Positions 23,589 to 33,778 of a stretch of 64,000 nt of DNA are shown piece after piece (positions within the stretch are counted from its first letter, which is position 1; every line of letters begins with the position of its first letter). Under the pieces are notes generated by a model that did not search any database, was not told the DNA's origin, and worked only from the letters and a program-made list of their open reading frames with translations. Source of the DNA: Bacteroidia bacterium (GTDB lineage: Bacteria > Bacteroidota > Bacteroidia > J057); NCBI GenBank assembly GCA_041391665.1, contig JAWKNO010000003.1, positions 1 to 64,000 on the forward strand, read 5' to 3'. Made by a program: the position numbers and the translations under genes.

Positions 23589-24041
23589 ATGAGCAAAGAT
23601 GCTAATCACGACCCTTTTGAGCAGATGACTGACGAAGTATTTGGTCAGGAGGTAATAGAAGAAGTTGAAGAGCAGGTGTATGAGCCTGCACAGGAACCCA
23701 CAGCAAGTGCCGACGAAAAACAATGGATGCTGTTTGCCCACCTCAGCGCCCTTGCGGGTTATGTGATTCCTTTTGGCTCTGTGTTTGGGCCCCTGGTTAT
23801 CTGGCTAATGAAAAGAGAGGAAATGCCCTTAGCAGGGAAACATGCCAGGGAAGCACTAAACTTTCAGCTCTCTATTGCTTTGTATATGATGATTTCCGTG
23901 GTATTGATCCTGGTGGTTGTAGGAATATTTTTGCTGATAGGACTGGCGATTTTCCAGCTGGTAGCGATCATTATGGCAGCAGTCAGTGTGAGTGGAGGCA
24001 AAGAATATAAATACCCGATCACTATCAATTTTATCAAATAA
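23589..24041 (+). CDS. DUF4870 membrane protein
   Basis: A 150-residue protein. The first 45 residues are acidic and soluble; from residue 46 it shows the DUF4870 pattern KQWMLFAHLSALAGYVIPFG, then GPLVIWLMKREEMP and HAREALNFQLSIALYM, with three or four membrane helices (about 50-68, 95-130) and an end (GKEYKYPITINFIK) typical of the family. DUF4870 proteins are small inner-membrane proteins of unknown role. It is a single-gene unit ending in a strong terminator (24067-24103). Confidence 0.9.
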   Translation: MSKDANHDPFEQMTDEVFGQEVIEEVEEQVYEPAQEPTASADEKQWMLFAHLSALAGYVIPFGSVFGPLVIWLMKREEMPLAGKHAREALNFQLSIALYMMISVVLILVVVGIFLLIGLAIFQLVAIIMAAVSVSGGKEYKYPITINFIK

Positions 24042-24066
24042 GACGTTTAATCAGACGATTTTTATA

Positions 24067-24103
24067 GCCTGAAATGCCAGCTGGTATTTCAGGCATTTTT
24101 TTT
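24067..24103 (+). terminator. Rho-independent terminator of the DUF4870 gene
   Basis: GCCTGAAATGCC pairs with GGTATTTCAGGC (one G-T pair) around AGCT, followed by eight T residues at 24096-24103. Confidence 0.85.
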
Positions 24104-24417
24104 GCACAAAACCTTTAAAATCCTTACACCGTATAATACCCGGTTTCTTTGACATAATGTGCATCTGATTTCATGGCTATACGAAAGCCTATAACAGAAA
24201 AAAACAGATGCCTGATGATAAGGAAAACAAATCACGGTATAAAATCCTCATTTTCAATATTTTTGAGTGAGTTTTCCATAAATTAGTATGATTTGTGAAA
24301 AATATAATACCCAGATTTTTTTAACCTTTTAACCACCCGATAGCGCCAATTGTCAATCAATTTGGATGGTTTACACACATTGGCGCTCCTTTAAAAAAAA
24401 TTATTTCTACTTTGCGA

Positions 24418-24433
24418 GTGTGAATTTTCACAC
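24418..24433. promoter_or_regulatory. Palindromic site upstream of the M23 peptidase
   Basis: GTGTGAA and TTCACAC are perfect arms around TT, 43 bases before the ATG at 24476. A near -7 word (CTACTTTG) lies directly upstream at about 24409-24414, so the site would cover the transcription start. No regulator is identified. Confidence 0.5.
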
Positions 24434-24475
24434 AATTCGTTCTTTTCGTTTTTATGTGAGATTTAAGTATAAATT

Positions 24476-25060
24476 ATGAAAAACTACCTGATGAGTGTTG
24501 CGTTGGTTGCCATCGGCACATTCTTCATGTCTTCTGAAAATCTCAAAGCAGTTTTTCCGACTTCAAAATCGAATCAAAACCTTGCAGACGGCCATGAGCC
24601 TGGCCGGATGATGAAAATCCAACAGGCGCATTTGAGAACCATTGACCCTTTTGACATTGATATTGTCCCCACAAGCCGCCCTATCCCCAAAGGAGTACCG
24701 CTGGGAAGCGTATTCGGGATGCGGAAACACCCGATTCTGGGTGTGGACAAAATGCACAAAGGCGTTGATTTCCCCGCTCCGAGTGGAACCCCCGTACTGG
24801 CTACTGCCACAGGAAAAGTCGGTTGGGTTGTAAACTCAGCAGATAGCAGTTCGTATGGTAAACATGTAAAACTTATCCATGACGAAGAATACTGCACCCT
24901 TTACGCGCACCTTTCCGGAATCGTCGTAAGAGTCGGCCAGATTGTTGAGGAAGGTGATACACTCGGATTTGTCGGTACCACCGGAAGAAGCACCAATCCC
25001 CATCTTCACTATGAAGTAATTATGGATGGTGAAAATATGGACCCGGAAGATTATTTCTAA
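24476..25060 (+). CDS. M23 family peptidoglycan metallopeptidase
   Basis: A 194-residue exported protein (hydrophobic signal segment about 5-20). The C-terminal 120 residues are an M23/LytM domain: FGMRKHPILG at 80-89, H94 and D98 in HKGVDFPAPSG as the first two zinc ligands, H145 in LYAHLS, and H178 in NPHLHYEV as the third. All zinc-binding residues are present, so it should hydrolyse peptidoglycan cross-links or act as a regulator of another hydrolase. There is no LysM or coiled-coil region. It is a single-gene unit with a palindromic site upstream and a terminator at 25087-25121. Confidence 0.93.
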   Translation: MKNYLMSVALVAIGTFFMSSENLKAVFPTSKSNQNLADGHEPGRMMKIQQAHLRTIDPFDIDIVPTSRPIPKGVPLGSVFGMRKHPILGVDKMHKGVDFPAPSGTPVLATATGKVGWVVNSADSSSYGKHVKLIHDEEYCTLYAHLSGIVVRVGQIVEEGDTLGFVGTTGRSTNPHLHYEVIMDGENMDPEDYF

Positions 25061-25086
25061 AAACTGATATCAGAGACAACACAACA

Positions 25087-25121
25087 AAGCTGACCTTAGT
25101 AAAAAGGTCAGCTTTTTTTTT
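25087..25121 (+). terminator. Rho-independent terminator of the M23 gene
   Basis: AAGCTGACCTT pairs perfectly with AAGGTCAGCTT around a 6-base loop, followed by T residues to 25121. Confidence 0.9.
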
Positions 25122-25149
25122 ATATTCGCCTGTCTCTGAAAGATTTGTT

Positions 25150-26775
25150 ATGCGAAATTTCAGATTTTTATGGATGCTGGCTTTTGTACTGGCTTGCAAT
25201 GCACCGGCCCACAAGGTTGATACGCATGAACAAGTCGAAACGGGTAGCATTCCTGAAAAAATCACGCCAACTGTCACATATGAAACCTTTTCATTGAAAA
25301 ATGAGGTTTTGGATTTGCCCCCGGAATATGTCCGTATTATTCCCTTCCTCAAACAGGCGGCAGATATTACCGATACGATCTTCCAACTTCAGACCTATGG
25401 ACCAATAGAGAATCTGCTTGAAGGGATTTCGGATACCACACTGCAAAAACTTATATTAATCAATTACGGACCTTATGACCGGCTGAATAACCAGGCGCCC
25501 CTTCTGTCCGGTATAGAGCCGAAACCTCCTGGTGCAAATTTTTATCCCAAAAAGATCACACCTGCTCAGTTTGCCCGACTTAATGACTCCCATAAAACCA
25601 GTCCTTTTACACTCCTCACCCGGGATGAAAAAGGAAATCTCCAGGTAGTACCCTATCATATTGCGTTTCAAGAATATCACAAGCGAATTTCGGCGCTATT
25701 GATACAAGCCGCAGACAGCCTTCCCGGAGGTCCATTGCAGGAATATCTGTATTTGCGTTCAGATGCTTTTTCGCGAGATGAATACGGCGACAGCGAATAC
25801 GCCTGGCTTGACAATTTTAAAGAACCTGTTGATATGCTGATCGGCCCTATGGAAACGTACGAAGACCAGTTTCTCGGCTATAAATCTGCTTATCAGGCAA
25901 TTATTTTTATTAAAAACAAACAACAAGCTGACCCCATCTATTTCTCATCGCTGGTTCCCGAATTTCAGGAAAAACTACCCGTCCCGGCAAGTTACCGGCC
26001 CCAGGTTTCTGTAAGACCAGATGTCATCGAGTTTTACGATCTGTTGTATGCAAAAGGCCTGTATAATGCCGGCCCGAAAAGTGTGGGGTTAAATTTTCCA
26101 TCTGGAACCAAAAAATTTCCGGGAAAAGGCGTTCGGCGAATTCTTTTTACCAATATACTCACCGCAAAATTTGAGAAAATTGTAAAGCCGCTCAGCCAGG
26201 TACTGATTGATTCCACCCAGCGCTGTTATATTCAACCAGAGGCATTTTCCCGCCTTTCATTATTTCATGAAATATCACACGGGTTGGGCATCAAACGGGT
26301 AATTGGTGAAAAAACGACCCTTCAGGAGTCTTTGAAACAGTACGCATCCATACTGGAGGAGGAAAAAGCAGATATAGCGGGGTTGTATATCATCAACGAA
26401 CTGCTGAAAGACGGCCGGCTCAGCGGGCAACCCATGGATTATTATGTTACCTTTCTGGCGAGTGTCATACGCTCCACGCGATTTGGAAAAACCAGCGACC
26501 ACGGGAGAGGTAGTATGCTGATATTCAACTACTTTATGGATTCAGGCGCATTTTACTATTTGGCTGAAAACCAAACATATGGTGTCAACCAGGACCTTAT
26601 ACCTTCGGCTACGGAAGAGCTCCTGAAAAAAATCCTTTTCACCCAGGGGAATGGAGACTTTGGCAATGCTGCTGCATGGATCCGGTATGAAGGGAGAATC
26701 AAACCGACACTTGAGGCAAATCTTCTTCGCCTTGACAGCGCAAAGGTTCCGGTAGATCTGGTTTTCGAGCAATAA
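25150..26775 (+). CDS. M49-like zinc metallopeptidase lipoprotein
   Basis: A 541-residue lipoprotein (signal MRNFRFLWMLAFVLAC, Cys16). The catalytic part carries HEISHGLG, with H373, E374 and H377 as a zincin HEXXH, and EEEKADIAGLY at 403-413 supplying the third ligand or general acid. These two blocks correspond to the zinc site seen in the dipeptidyl peptidase III (M49) family and in the related Bacteroidota hydrolases often annotated with that name. The N-terminal 300 residues are a helical domain with LPGGPLQEYLYLRSDAF, also in that family. It should cleave short peptides at the envelope. The convergent carboxylase gene begins four bases after the stop. Confidence 0.8.
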   Translation: MRNFRFLWMLAFVLACNAPAHKVDTHEQVETGSIPEKITPTVTYETFSLKNEVLDLPPEYVRIIPFLKQAADITDTIFQLQTYGPIENLLEGISDTTLQKLILINYGPYDRLNNQAPLLSGIEPKPPGANFYPKKITPAQFARLNDSHKTSPFTLLTRDEKGNLQVVPYHIAFQEYHKRISALLIQAADSLPGGPLQEYLYLRSDAFSRDEYGDSEYAWLDNFKEPVDMLIGPMETYEDQFLGYKSAYQAIIFIKNKQQADPIYFSSLVPEFQEKLPVPASYRPQVSVRPDVIEFYDLLYAKGLYNAGPKSVGLNFPSGTKKFPGKGVRRILFTNILTAKFEKIVKPLSQVLIDSTQRCYIQPEAFSRLSLFHEISHGLGIKRVIGEKTTLQESLKQYASILEEEKADIAGLYIINELLKDGRLSGQPMDYYVTFLASVIRSTRFGKTSDHGRGSMLIFNYFMDSGAFYYLAENQTYGVNQDLIPSATEELLKKILFTQGNGDFGNAAAWIRYEGRIKPTLEANLLRLDSAKVPVDLVFEQ

Positions 26776-26779
26776 ACCC

Positions 26780-28321
26780 TCACAAAGGGATATTCCCGTG
26801 TTTTTTGTGTGGCAGAGAGGCCGCCTTATTTTCCAGCATCTCAAACGCCCGAATCAGCTTCTCCCGGGTCTCTTCGGGAAAAATCACCTCATCCACATAT
26901 CCACGCTCTGCGGCAAGATAGGGGTTGGCAAATTTCTCGGTGTATTCCGCCACTTTCTCCTGAAGCATTGCCTCCGGGTCAGAGGCTTCAGAAATGTCTC
27001 TTTTAAAAATAATCTCGGCAGCACCTTTGGGGCCCATTACGGCGATCTCTGAGGTGGGCCAGGCAAAGTTCATATCTGCACCTATATGTTTGGAGTTCAT
27101 CACATCGTAGGCGCCGCCATAGGCCTTACGGGTGATGACAGTAACCCGGGGAACAGTAGCCTCACAAAAAGCATATAGTAATTTTGCTCCGTTGGTGATA
27201 ATGGCATTCCACTCCTGATCAGTACCGGGAAGAAAACCCGGCACATCTTCAAATACCAGCAGGGGTACATTAAATGAGTCGCAAACCCGTACAAAACGTG
27301 CCCCTTTTTTGGATGCATTGATATCAAGTACACCTGCCAGAACAGCAGGCTGGTTGGCGACGATTCCGATACTCCGGCCAGCGAGCCGGGCAAAACCTAC
27401 CACAATATTCTCTGCATAATCTTTATGAACTTCCAAAAACGAATCCTTGTCGCAAATCAGCGATATGACTTCCTTCATATCATAGGGCTGGTTGGGATTG
27501 GCGGGAATAATGGTTTTCAGCGTATCGGCATTCCCTCCGGCAGATACAGGCGGGTATCTTACCGGGTCTTCCTCGCAGTTTTGCGGAAGATAACTTAGCA
27601 GTTGTTTGATATTTTCGATACAAGCTACCTCGTGTGCGCAGGCAAAGTGGGTAACGCCACTCTTTGAAGCGTGTGTATTGGCGCCGCCCAACTCTTCGGA
27701 AGAGACTTCCTCGTGGGTCACCGTCTTGACAACGTTGGGGCCGGTCACAAACATGTAGGAGGTGTGTTCGACCATCAGTACAAAGTCTGTAATCGCAGGA
27801 CTATAAACGGCCCCCCCGGCACAAGGCCCCATAATTGCCGATATCTGGGGAATTACCCCGGAAGCCAGGGTATTGCGGTAGAATATATCTGCATAACCTG
27901 CCAGCGAAACGACGCCTTCCTGAATGCGGGCGCCGCCGGAGTCATTTAAGCCGATGACCGGGGCCCCGGTTTTCATCGCCAAATCCATGATTTTGCAGAT
28001 TTTTTCTGCGTAGGTTTCGGAAAGTGAGCCCCCCATTACCGTAAAATCCTGGCTGAACACATAGACCAGGCGACCGTGAATTTTTCCATAACCCGTAACC
28101 ACTCCATCGCCCAGAATTTTCTGATTTTCGAGCCCAAACTCTGTAGATCGATGTGTAACAAACTTTCCGATTTCTTCAAAGCTCCCTTCATCCAGCAAAA
28201 GATCAATTCTTTCACGGGCCGTGAGTTTACCTTTTTTATGTTGGGCGTCTATTCTGTTCAGCCCACCGCCCAGCAGTGCTTCACGGTTTTTATTTCGGAG
28301 AATTTCCAGTGGATCAGTCAT
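26780..28321 (-). CDS. pccB: Acyl-CoA carboxylase, carboxyltransferase beta subunit (propionyl-CoA type)
   Basis: A 513-residue carboxyltransferase of the PccB/AccD5/MmdA type. Characteristic blocks: [15 protein letters not shown] near 33, [13 protein letters not shown] near 122, [16 protein letters not shown] near 165 (oxyanion/acyl-CoA site), and [16 protein letters not shown] near 353 with [19 protein letters not shown] near 397. It transfers carboxyl from carboxybiotin to propionyl-CoA or another short acyl-CoA. Length is normal. No biotin carboxylase or carrier subunit gene is adjacent; the alpha subunit must be elsewhere. yebC lies 17 bases upstream and probably shares the transcript. 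The related methylmalonyl-CoA decarboxylase alpha subunit is an alternative. Confidence 0.9.
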   Translation of the reverse strand: MTDPLEILRNKNREALLGGGLNRIDAQHKKGKLTARERIDLLLDEGSFEEIGKFVTHRSTEFGLENQKILGDGVVTGYGKIHGRLVYVFSQDFTVMGGSLSETYAEKICKIMDLAMKTGAPVIGLNDSGGARIQEGVVSLAGYADIFYRNTLASGVIPQISAIMGPCAGGAVYSPAITDFVLMVEHTSYMFVTGPNVVKTVTHEEVSSEELGGANTHASKSGVTHFACAHEVACIENIKQLLSYLPQNCEEDPVRYPPVSAGGNADTLKTIIPANPNQPYDMKEVISLICDKDSFLEVHKDYAENIVVGFARLAGRSIGIVANQPAVLAGVLDINASKKGARFVRVCDSFNVPLLVFEDVPGFLPGTDQEWNAIITNGAKLLYAFCEATVPRVTVITRKAYGGAYDVMNSKHIGADMNFAWPTSEIAVMGPKGAAEIIFKRDISEASDPEAMLQEKVAEYTEKFANPYLAAERGYVDEVIFPEETREKLIRAFEMLENKAASLPHKKHGNIPL

Positions 28322-28338
28322 ATAGGGACAATAATTGC

Positions 28339-29082
28339 TCAGGCAATGGCAGATTCTATTTCGTCAGTCATTTCAAGGTTGTGGAAAACCTGTTGGATAT
28401 CATCATCATCTTCCAACAGATCAATCAGTTTCAATACGCTCATGGCCCTTTCAAGGTCAAGTTTTACCGTTGTGGTGGGAAACCTTTCCAGGGAACTTTC
28501 CGCTTCAATATTCAATTCTTCGAGCTTACTGTTCATCATGCCAAAATCTTCAAAAGCACAGGTTGCGATAAAGTTTTCCTCATCAGTTTCAATATCTTCC
28601 AGGCCAGCTTCGAGCAATTGGAGGGTCAGAGATTCTTCATCCAGACCTTCCATAGGAAAGATAAACACACCTTTACGTTCAAACATATAATCTACAGATC
28701 CGCTTTTCCCGATACTGCCATGATATTTGTTGAAATAAGACCGGATATTGGCGATAGTGCGTTTTTGATTGTCGGTCATACACTCCACAAATACAGCTAC
28801 GCCATGACTCCCATACCCTTCATAAGAAAGTGATTCATACACTGTACCATCTGATCCTGCGCCTTTTTTTACCGCTTTATCGATATTTTCTTTAGGCACA
28901 CTGGCTTTTTTGGCATTTTTAATTGCCATCCGCAGCCGGGGATTTCCATCAGGATCGCTTCCTCCCCCCTCTTTGGTTGCAACAGCCACTTCTTTGAGCA
29001 GTTTCGTAAAAAGCTTAGACCGCTTTTTATCCTTCGCCCCTTTGCGGTGTTTGATATTCGCCCATTTACTATGACCAGCCAT
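28339..29082 (-). CDS. YebC/PmpR family protein
   Basis: A 247-residue member of the YebC/TACO1 family: [20 protein letters not shown] at the start, [17 protein letters not shown] near 60, and [20 protein letters not shown] near 95. YebC proteins bind DNA as regulators in some bacteria, and more recent work ties them to translation of difficult peptide stretches. Length is normal. It precedes pccB by 17 bases, likely one operon, with no evident functional link. Confidence 0.95.
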   Translation of the reverse strand: MAGHSKWANIKHRKGAKDKKRSKLFTKLLKEVAVATKEGGGSDPDGNPRLRMAIKNAKKASVPKENIDKAVKKGAGSDGTVYESLSYEGYGSHGVAVFVECMTDNQKRTIANIRSYFNKYHGSIGKSGSVDYMFERKGVFIFPMEGLDEESLTLQLLEAGLEDIETDEENFIATCAFEDFGMMNSKLEELNIEAESSLERFPTTTVKLDLERAMSVLKLIDLLEDDDDIQQVFHNLEMTDEIESAIA

Positions 29083-29173
29083 ACAATTACATTCTGATAA
29101 TAATAAAACTTCCGGTTGGTTTCAGGAAATCCCGAATCCAACCGGAAGCAAATTTACACATTTTTATGAATCT

Positions 29174-31300
29174 CTACTTAATCAGGGTCGTTTGATCCTG
29201 TCCAAGGCGATTCATCACATTCTCTCTGATCAGACGGTAATAATGTTTACGTCCGGTAGTTTTATCCTGACGAATCAGTTTTACTTCCATCATGATCTTG
29301 ATATATTTCTTCGCTGTGGTACCCTTGATTTTTAGTTCGCGTTCCAGGTCTTGTGAGTAGAAGCCTGATTGAGCGTAATTTACAAGGAATTTGGGCATAT
29401 CAAATACCACTTCGAAGATTGTACCACCTTTATACAGGTCAAAAAACATAAGTCTGATACCTTGTTCCAACTGGCGGTTGGTTGTTTCCTGAATATCGAG
29501 GAAAAATCCAAGGCGGTTGACCTCTTTGAAGGTAATATAACTACGAAGGTTGCGGTAAGAGAAATCGAGATGTTCGGCAGCTAAAGGCAAATCTCCTTTA
29601 GAGATATTGATGCACTTATTGAGGGTTTTATTCCTGACAGAGTTTGGTACATCTTTAAAATCGTCGTTTTGCCAATCAGCTTTTATAAAGCTCAATGGGT
29701 TGTTACTGTCCTCCAGTTCGTTGAGAAGTTTTTCACTTACCCTGAGACTTACTGCGTCGCCATTGATGATGGCACCCAGGCGGAGCATCTTGACTTCATA
29801 CCACTGATACCAGTAGTACACTTTAATATTAAAATGTGAAGCTGGCTCAAAATTATAATACTCACTGCGGAAAGCTTCAATTTGTGATTTGCTGATAAAA
29901 TTGCGGTTATGCTCAATTAAATCAGCAATACTCATAATTCGCTGGAAGAATGAGTCAAGACTTGCGACCATCCAGGAAACACCAGGCTCTTCTGTTTCAC
30001 GTAAAAAGACTTTGTTGCCCAGCTTAAATGCCTGAATGATTAAATAAAATCCGCCGGCTTCCAATTGTTTGACACCATGTTTCAGCAGGTCAAGCAGAAT
30101 ATCGTTGGATTTTTGCGTTTGTTCGTTTCTTTCCAGCAATTGAAGATAAGCCTGAACCGCCTGAACGTAGAGGGGATAGTTGTCCGACTTTTTGTGATGA
30201 GAGACAATTTCCTTGATATCTTTTTCGGAAAAAGGTGCTAAAGAAGCTATCGAAAGCTCAGCATGTGTAAGGCGATATTGGGCGGCGCTTATCTGATCTT
30301 TTTGGCTATCAGCAGATTTTACAGATTGTGTAGCGTATTCAACAGCTTTTTTTCCAAAGCTTTGTCTTTCCACATCATCTTCCGTCATTTTATTTAGCTC
30401 CCCGTATGTTTTGGCGATCGTGCTTTCGACAAAAGCGCGGGAAAAGCCAGGAAGGTTTTTGCGATTGCGGAGATCGATTTCAGCTTCCCTTAGTTTTATC
30501 TGGCAGTATTCCAATCGTGTCAACGGATCGTCAAAGCTATATGTGGACATTGGCAGGAACGAAACATTGAGTTCCATCAATGCGGCGGAAAACATTTGAG
30601 CGATGAAAGGTTCTGCGTTATCACGTGAACGTTCTTCAACCTTTTTCAGAATTTCTTCGACCTTTACGATACTTTCTGCTACTTTTTCGCTGAGAAAATG
30701 TTCTGCCAGTAAAAAGTAATTTGCCAGGTTCTGATCAGTTGTATTCTCATTAATTGACTTTTGCAGCCACAACCGGGCCTTGGCAGCTTGCTCTGTTTCA
30801 GTTTCATTTACATAAACCAGACCGATAAGAGTAGAGACAATAGAAATAAACGGTTTACTAAAAGTGCCCCAATCAAGGCTGCCGATACGTTCTTCGAAAT
30901 CCTCAAGCGGGCGATTTTTGATTAACCGTAAAAACGCTGCCGAAGAAAAATCTAATAACTGATTCCACGAATGAAGATCGGCTTCGATTGAAGGCATATT
31001 TTTGACCGCCTGCATACGATGTCGAATCAGGTCCACACAAAATTTGAACCCTTCCGAATCACAACGATACAAGGTGTAGGACAACGCCTGATGAGCCAGA
31101 AAGAAAAAATAATTGGCTGATTGCTGATCCTGAAACGAGGTATTTTGTAACTCAGTACTGAAAAACTCTTCCAGTTTTTCAAAATCGGAAATATCTGCTT
31201 TTTTAAGCAGATCTCTCAGGTAGTTGGGGTAACTGAGTTCCCCACTACGTCGCTGTGCTTCAATTAAAAATTGAAACGAGAAAATGTTGGTAAACTTCAT
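29174..31300 (-). CDS. 708-residue helical-repeat protein with winged-helix-like C-terminus, unrecognised
   Basis: A long cytoplasmic protein without signal or membrane segments. Residues 1-560 are almost wholly helical, with TPR-like spacing in places (about 290-350, EYATQSVKSADSQKDQISAA and following). Residues about 600-700 look like a winged helix: YSQDLERELKIKGTTAKKYIKIMM, then a basic wing KTTGRKHYYRLI, as in ArsR/MarR-type or SMC-partner domains. It could be a regulator with a repeat sensor domain. It stands alone with long spacers on both sides; a word TTTTG and a TATTTTC with 19-base spacing lie upstream as a possible promoter (about 31332-31364). No known family is recognised. Confidence 0.6.
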   Translation of the reverse strand: MKFTNIFSFQFLIEAQRRSGELSYPNYLRDLLKKADISDFEKLEEFFSTELQNTSFQDQQSANYFFFLAHQALSYTLYRCDSEGFKFCVDLIRHRMQAVKNMPSIEADLHSWNQLLDFSSAAFLRLIKNRPLEDFEERIGSLDWGTFSKPFISIVSTLIGLVYVNETETEQAAKARLWLQKSINENTTDQNLANYFLLAEHFLSEKVAESIVKVEEILKKVEERSRDNAEPFIAQMFSAALMELNVSFLPMSTYSFDDPLTRLEYCQIKLREAEIDLRNRKNLPGFSRAFVESTIAKTYGELNKMTEDDVERQSFGKKAVEYATQSVKSADSQKDQISAAQYRLTHAELSIASLAPFSEKDIKEIVSHHKKSDNYPLYVQAVQAYLQLLERNEQTQKSNDILLDLLKHGVKQLEAGGFYLIIQAFKLGNKVFLRETEEPGVSWMVASLDSFFQRIMSIADLIEHNRNFISKSQIEAFRSEYYNFEPASHFNIKVYYWYQWYEVKMLRLGAIINGDAVSLRVSEKLLNELEDSNNPLSFIKADWQNDDFKDVPNSVRNKTLNKCINISKGDLPLAAEHLDFSYRNLRSYITFKEVNRLGFFLDIQETTNRQLEQGIRLMFFDLYKGGTIFEVVFDMPKFLVNYAQSGFYSQDLERELKIKGTTAKKYIKIMMEVKLIRQDKTTGRKHYYRLIRENVMNRLGQDQTTLIK

Positions 31301-32321
31301 ATTTGACAGGGATTAAGTTTCAGTTGCAGAAAATACGAATCCCGGAATATTACCCAAAAGAAGCAGATAGAACCCTTTATTTCCCTCACTATAAATTCCA
31401 CAAAATCCCAACCAAATGAAATTTTGTATTTTCCAAAACTGGAGAACTTATCACATTTAAGATTATTTGGAAAAAATCCCTCCCCCCCGGTATTTACCGG
31501 CAGCATTATTATCCGTGTTGACTCGTATTTGTCCAACAGTATTATTAAAAAATTTATGATCATTATCTTGGTTGTGGCTTTTAAGAATCAAAAAATACCA
31601 CTTCCGGACAAATATACGACGATTTTCCGCTATTCCAAATTTCTGTCGCAGGGGCGTTGACTTCTGACCGGTTAAGTAAAAACCTATTATCACACTCAAA
31701 AGTGTTAAATAAGATGGGGGGGGATTATTGCTTTATAGTAGGTTTTTATTGCAGTTATTGCAGAAAGTTAGCTATTCGATTTGCCATTACAGTTACTTTT
31801 CGCAAAAAATAAGCCAAAAAATTGTCATTTTTATAACAATAAGGAGAACGCTATATAGGGGAAATTTCCTGCTTGAGTCGCCACTTTTTGGGCCGGTGAA
31901 TGTTAACAAAATTACAAAAACCAAATAAAATAGATCAGGAAACGTTTAGAATTTTTGCCAGAAATCGATTGCATATTTTTGGGAGATCTATGTTTTTACT
32001 TTCAAAACGGAATTTTGCTTATCCTAATACCAGATTTATGCTTCCCTTTACGGTTGAATCATTTTACCAAATCCTGTTTTTATCGCAAAAAAATATTCCA
32101 ACTAACTTACCCGCCAGCTTTAATCAGATTCAGCGAGTGACGCATTTTGGCAATTTACTAATCCAGCCCAAATCGGTTCAATAAATAAAACATTTTGTCA
32201 TCAAACTGAACAGATATCCCATAGACACAAAAAAATAAACATCGCGTTATCTGTCTTATTTTTTTTACCAGACCAATCATGATCGCTTGTACTCCCCCCA
32301 AAATTCCCCTTATATTTGGGT
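31301..32321. other. 1-kb AT-rich intergenic region
   Basis: No frame here has coding character: the open stretches are AT-rich and code for low-complexity Phe/Leu/Lys sequence. It separates the divergent 708-residue gene and radA. Homopolymer runs (for example eight G residues near 31722, seven C near 31487) are conspicuous. The last 40 bases hold the radA promoter. I see no RNA gene or repeat. Confidence 0.5.
32287..32318 (+). promoter_or_regulatory. radA promoter, apparently leaderless
   Basis: TTG (32287-32289), a 21-base spacer and TATATTTG (32311-32318), then three bases to the ATG at 32322. The expected start of transcription falls on or next to that ATG. Confidence 0.55.
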
Positions 32322-33695
32322 ATGGCAAAAACTGCAAAATCTACTTTTGTGTGTCAAAACTGCGGCACTTCCCACCTTAAATGGCAAGGCCAATGTTCAG
32401 GATGTAATGAATGGGGAACACTTGTGGAAGAATTGGTAAGCCCCGCCGACCGAAGACCCATCGGACCGGTCTCCCTCAATACCAGATCGACGCCCAAACC
32501 CATTTCCGAAATTACTTTCGAGAATGCACAAAGGATTATCCTTAAGGACGCAGAATTGGGAAGAGTCCTCGGCGGAGGACTAGTATATGGCTCTGTCATT
32601 TTACTTGGCGGTGAACCTGGCATAGGAAAAAGTACACTTTTACTACAGATTGCTCTCCAACTTTCTCCTTATAAAGTACTCTATGTGTCTGGTGAAGAGA
32701 GCGAACAACAGATCAAACTTCGCGCAGAGAGAGTTCCCTTTACTAACCCCAATCTACTAATCGCAGCAGAAACTCATCTGGAACGAATTTTTGAATTTTA
32801 TGAGTCTCTAAAGCCTGATCTTATCATCATCGACTCGATCCAGACCATGTACAGCGATGAATTGGAGTCCTCTCCGGGCAGCGTATCACAGATACGTGAA
32901 GGTGCGGCAAAAATCATCCGGCTGGCTAAAGAAACGCATACACCGATATTCCTCGTCGGACACATAACCAAAGACGGCGGTATAGCAGGCCCTAAAGTCC
33001 TGGAGCATATGGTAGATACCGTCCTTACGTTCGAAGGAGATCGGCACAACAGCTACAGGATCGTCAGAACCAGTAAAAACCGATTTGGCAGCACAATGGA
33101 AATTGGTATTTACGAAATGATGGCCTCCGGCCTTCGGGAAGTTTCCAACCCCTCGGAAATCTTCCTCTCCAGAAGCCTGGAGAATTTTAGCGGCGTTACC
33201 GTTTCCGCCACGATGGAAGGTCTGCGGCCGCTTCTAGTAGAAACCCAGGCCCTCGTAAGTCCTATGGCTTACGGCACCGCACAAAGATCCTCTACGGGTT
33301 TTGACCTGCGCCGGCTTAATATGCTGCTGGCCGTTCTCGAGAAGCGCTGTGGCTTTAAAATGGGGGTAAAAGATGTGTTTATCAATATTACTGGCGGACT
33401 GAAAATAGAAGACCCCGCCGTTGACCTGGCCCTCATCTGTGCTGTCATCTCTTCGCTTCACGATCTGTCTGTTCCTCAAACTTCTGTATTTGCCGCCGAA
33501 GTGGGCCTGTCAGGCGAGATCCGGGCAGTAAGCCGCGTAGAGCCGCGAATTGCCGAAGCGGAAAAACTGGGGTTCAAGAAAATTTATGTCACCCAATCTC
33601 AGGCGACGGCCCTCAGTAAGAAGTACAAAGAAATTGATGTAAGAGGTGTGTCAAAGCTGGAAGAAGTTTTCAGAGAGGTATTTAGCGGCGAATAA
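32322..33695 (+). CDS. radA: DNA repair protein RadA/Sms
   Basis: From the ATG at 32322 (MAKTAKSTFVCQNCG) the protein is 457 residues. It has the N-terminal zinc finger (C11, C14, C25, C28), a RecA-like ATPase with Walker A GEPGIGKST at 97-105, the RadA signature KNRFGSTMEIGIYEM near 250, and a Lon-like C-terminal domain (from about 285). RadA is a DnaB-like helicase acting in branch migration of recombination intermediates. The Met two codons upstream (TTG) is unnecessary. The start lies directly after a -7 element, suggesting leaderless translation. Confidence 0.95.
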   Translation: MAKTAKSTFVCQNCGTSHLKWQGQCSGCNEWGTLVEELVSPADRRPIGPVSLNTRSTPKPISEITFENAQRIILKDAELGRVLGGGLVYGSVILLGGEPGIGKSTLLLQIALQLSPYKVLYVSGEESEQQIKLRAERVPFTNPNLLIAAETHLERIFEFYESLKPDLIIIDSIQTMYSDELESSPGSVSQIREGAAKIIRLAKETHTPIFLVGHITKDGGIAGPKVLEHMVDTVLTFEGDRHNSYRIVRTSKNRFGSTMEIGIYEMMASGLREVSNPSEIFLSRSLENFSGVTVSATMEGLRPLLVETQALVSPMAYGTAQRSSTGFDLRRLNMLLAVLEKRCGFKMGVKDVFINITGGLKIEDPAVDLALICAVISSLHDLSVPQTSVFAAEVGLSGEIRAVSRVEPRIAEAEKLGFKKIYVTQSQATALSKKYKEIDVRGVSKLEEVFREVFSGE

Positions 33696-33778
33696 TTTCC
33701 AAATCATTTGTCTTACCGGGAAAAAGTGGTTAATTTCAGATAGAAAGAGCGTGTCCGAAAGTAAATTCCGAACATCGC

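Larger units (their letters stand above)
24042..24475. other. Intergenic region with terminator and inverted repeats
   Basis: A 434-base region. It contains the terminator of the DUF4870 gene at 24067-24103, an inverted repeat of 9-bp arms AGCGCCAAT/ATTGGCGCT (24342-24350 and 24379-24387, loop 28), and a shorter GTGTGAA-TT-TTCACAC (24418-24433) just before the M23 peptidase gene. I see no coding frame. Confidence 0.7.

Noticed and set aside
31900..32184. Open frame of 94 codons in the 1-kb spacer before radA
   Set aside because: AT-rich, Phe/Lys/Leu-rich product, no plausible ribosome site, no family resemblance.
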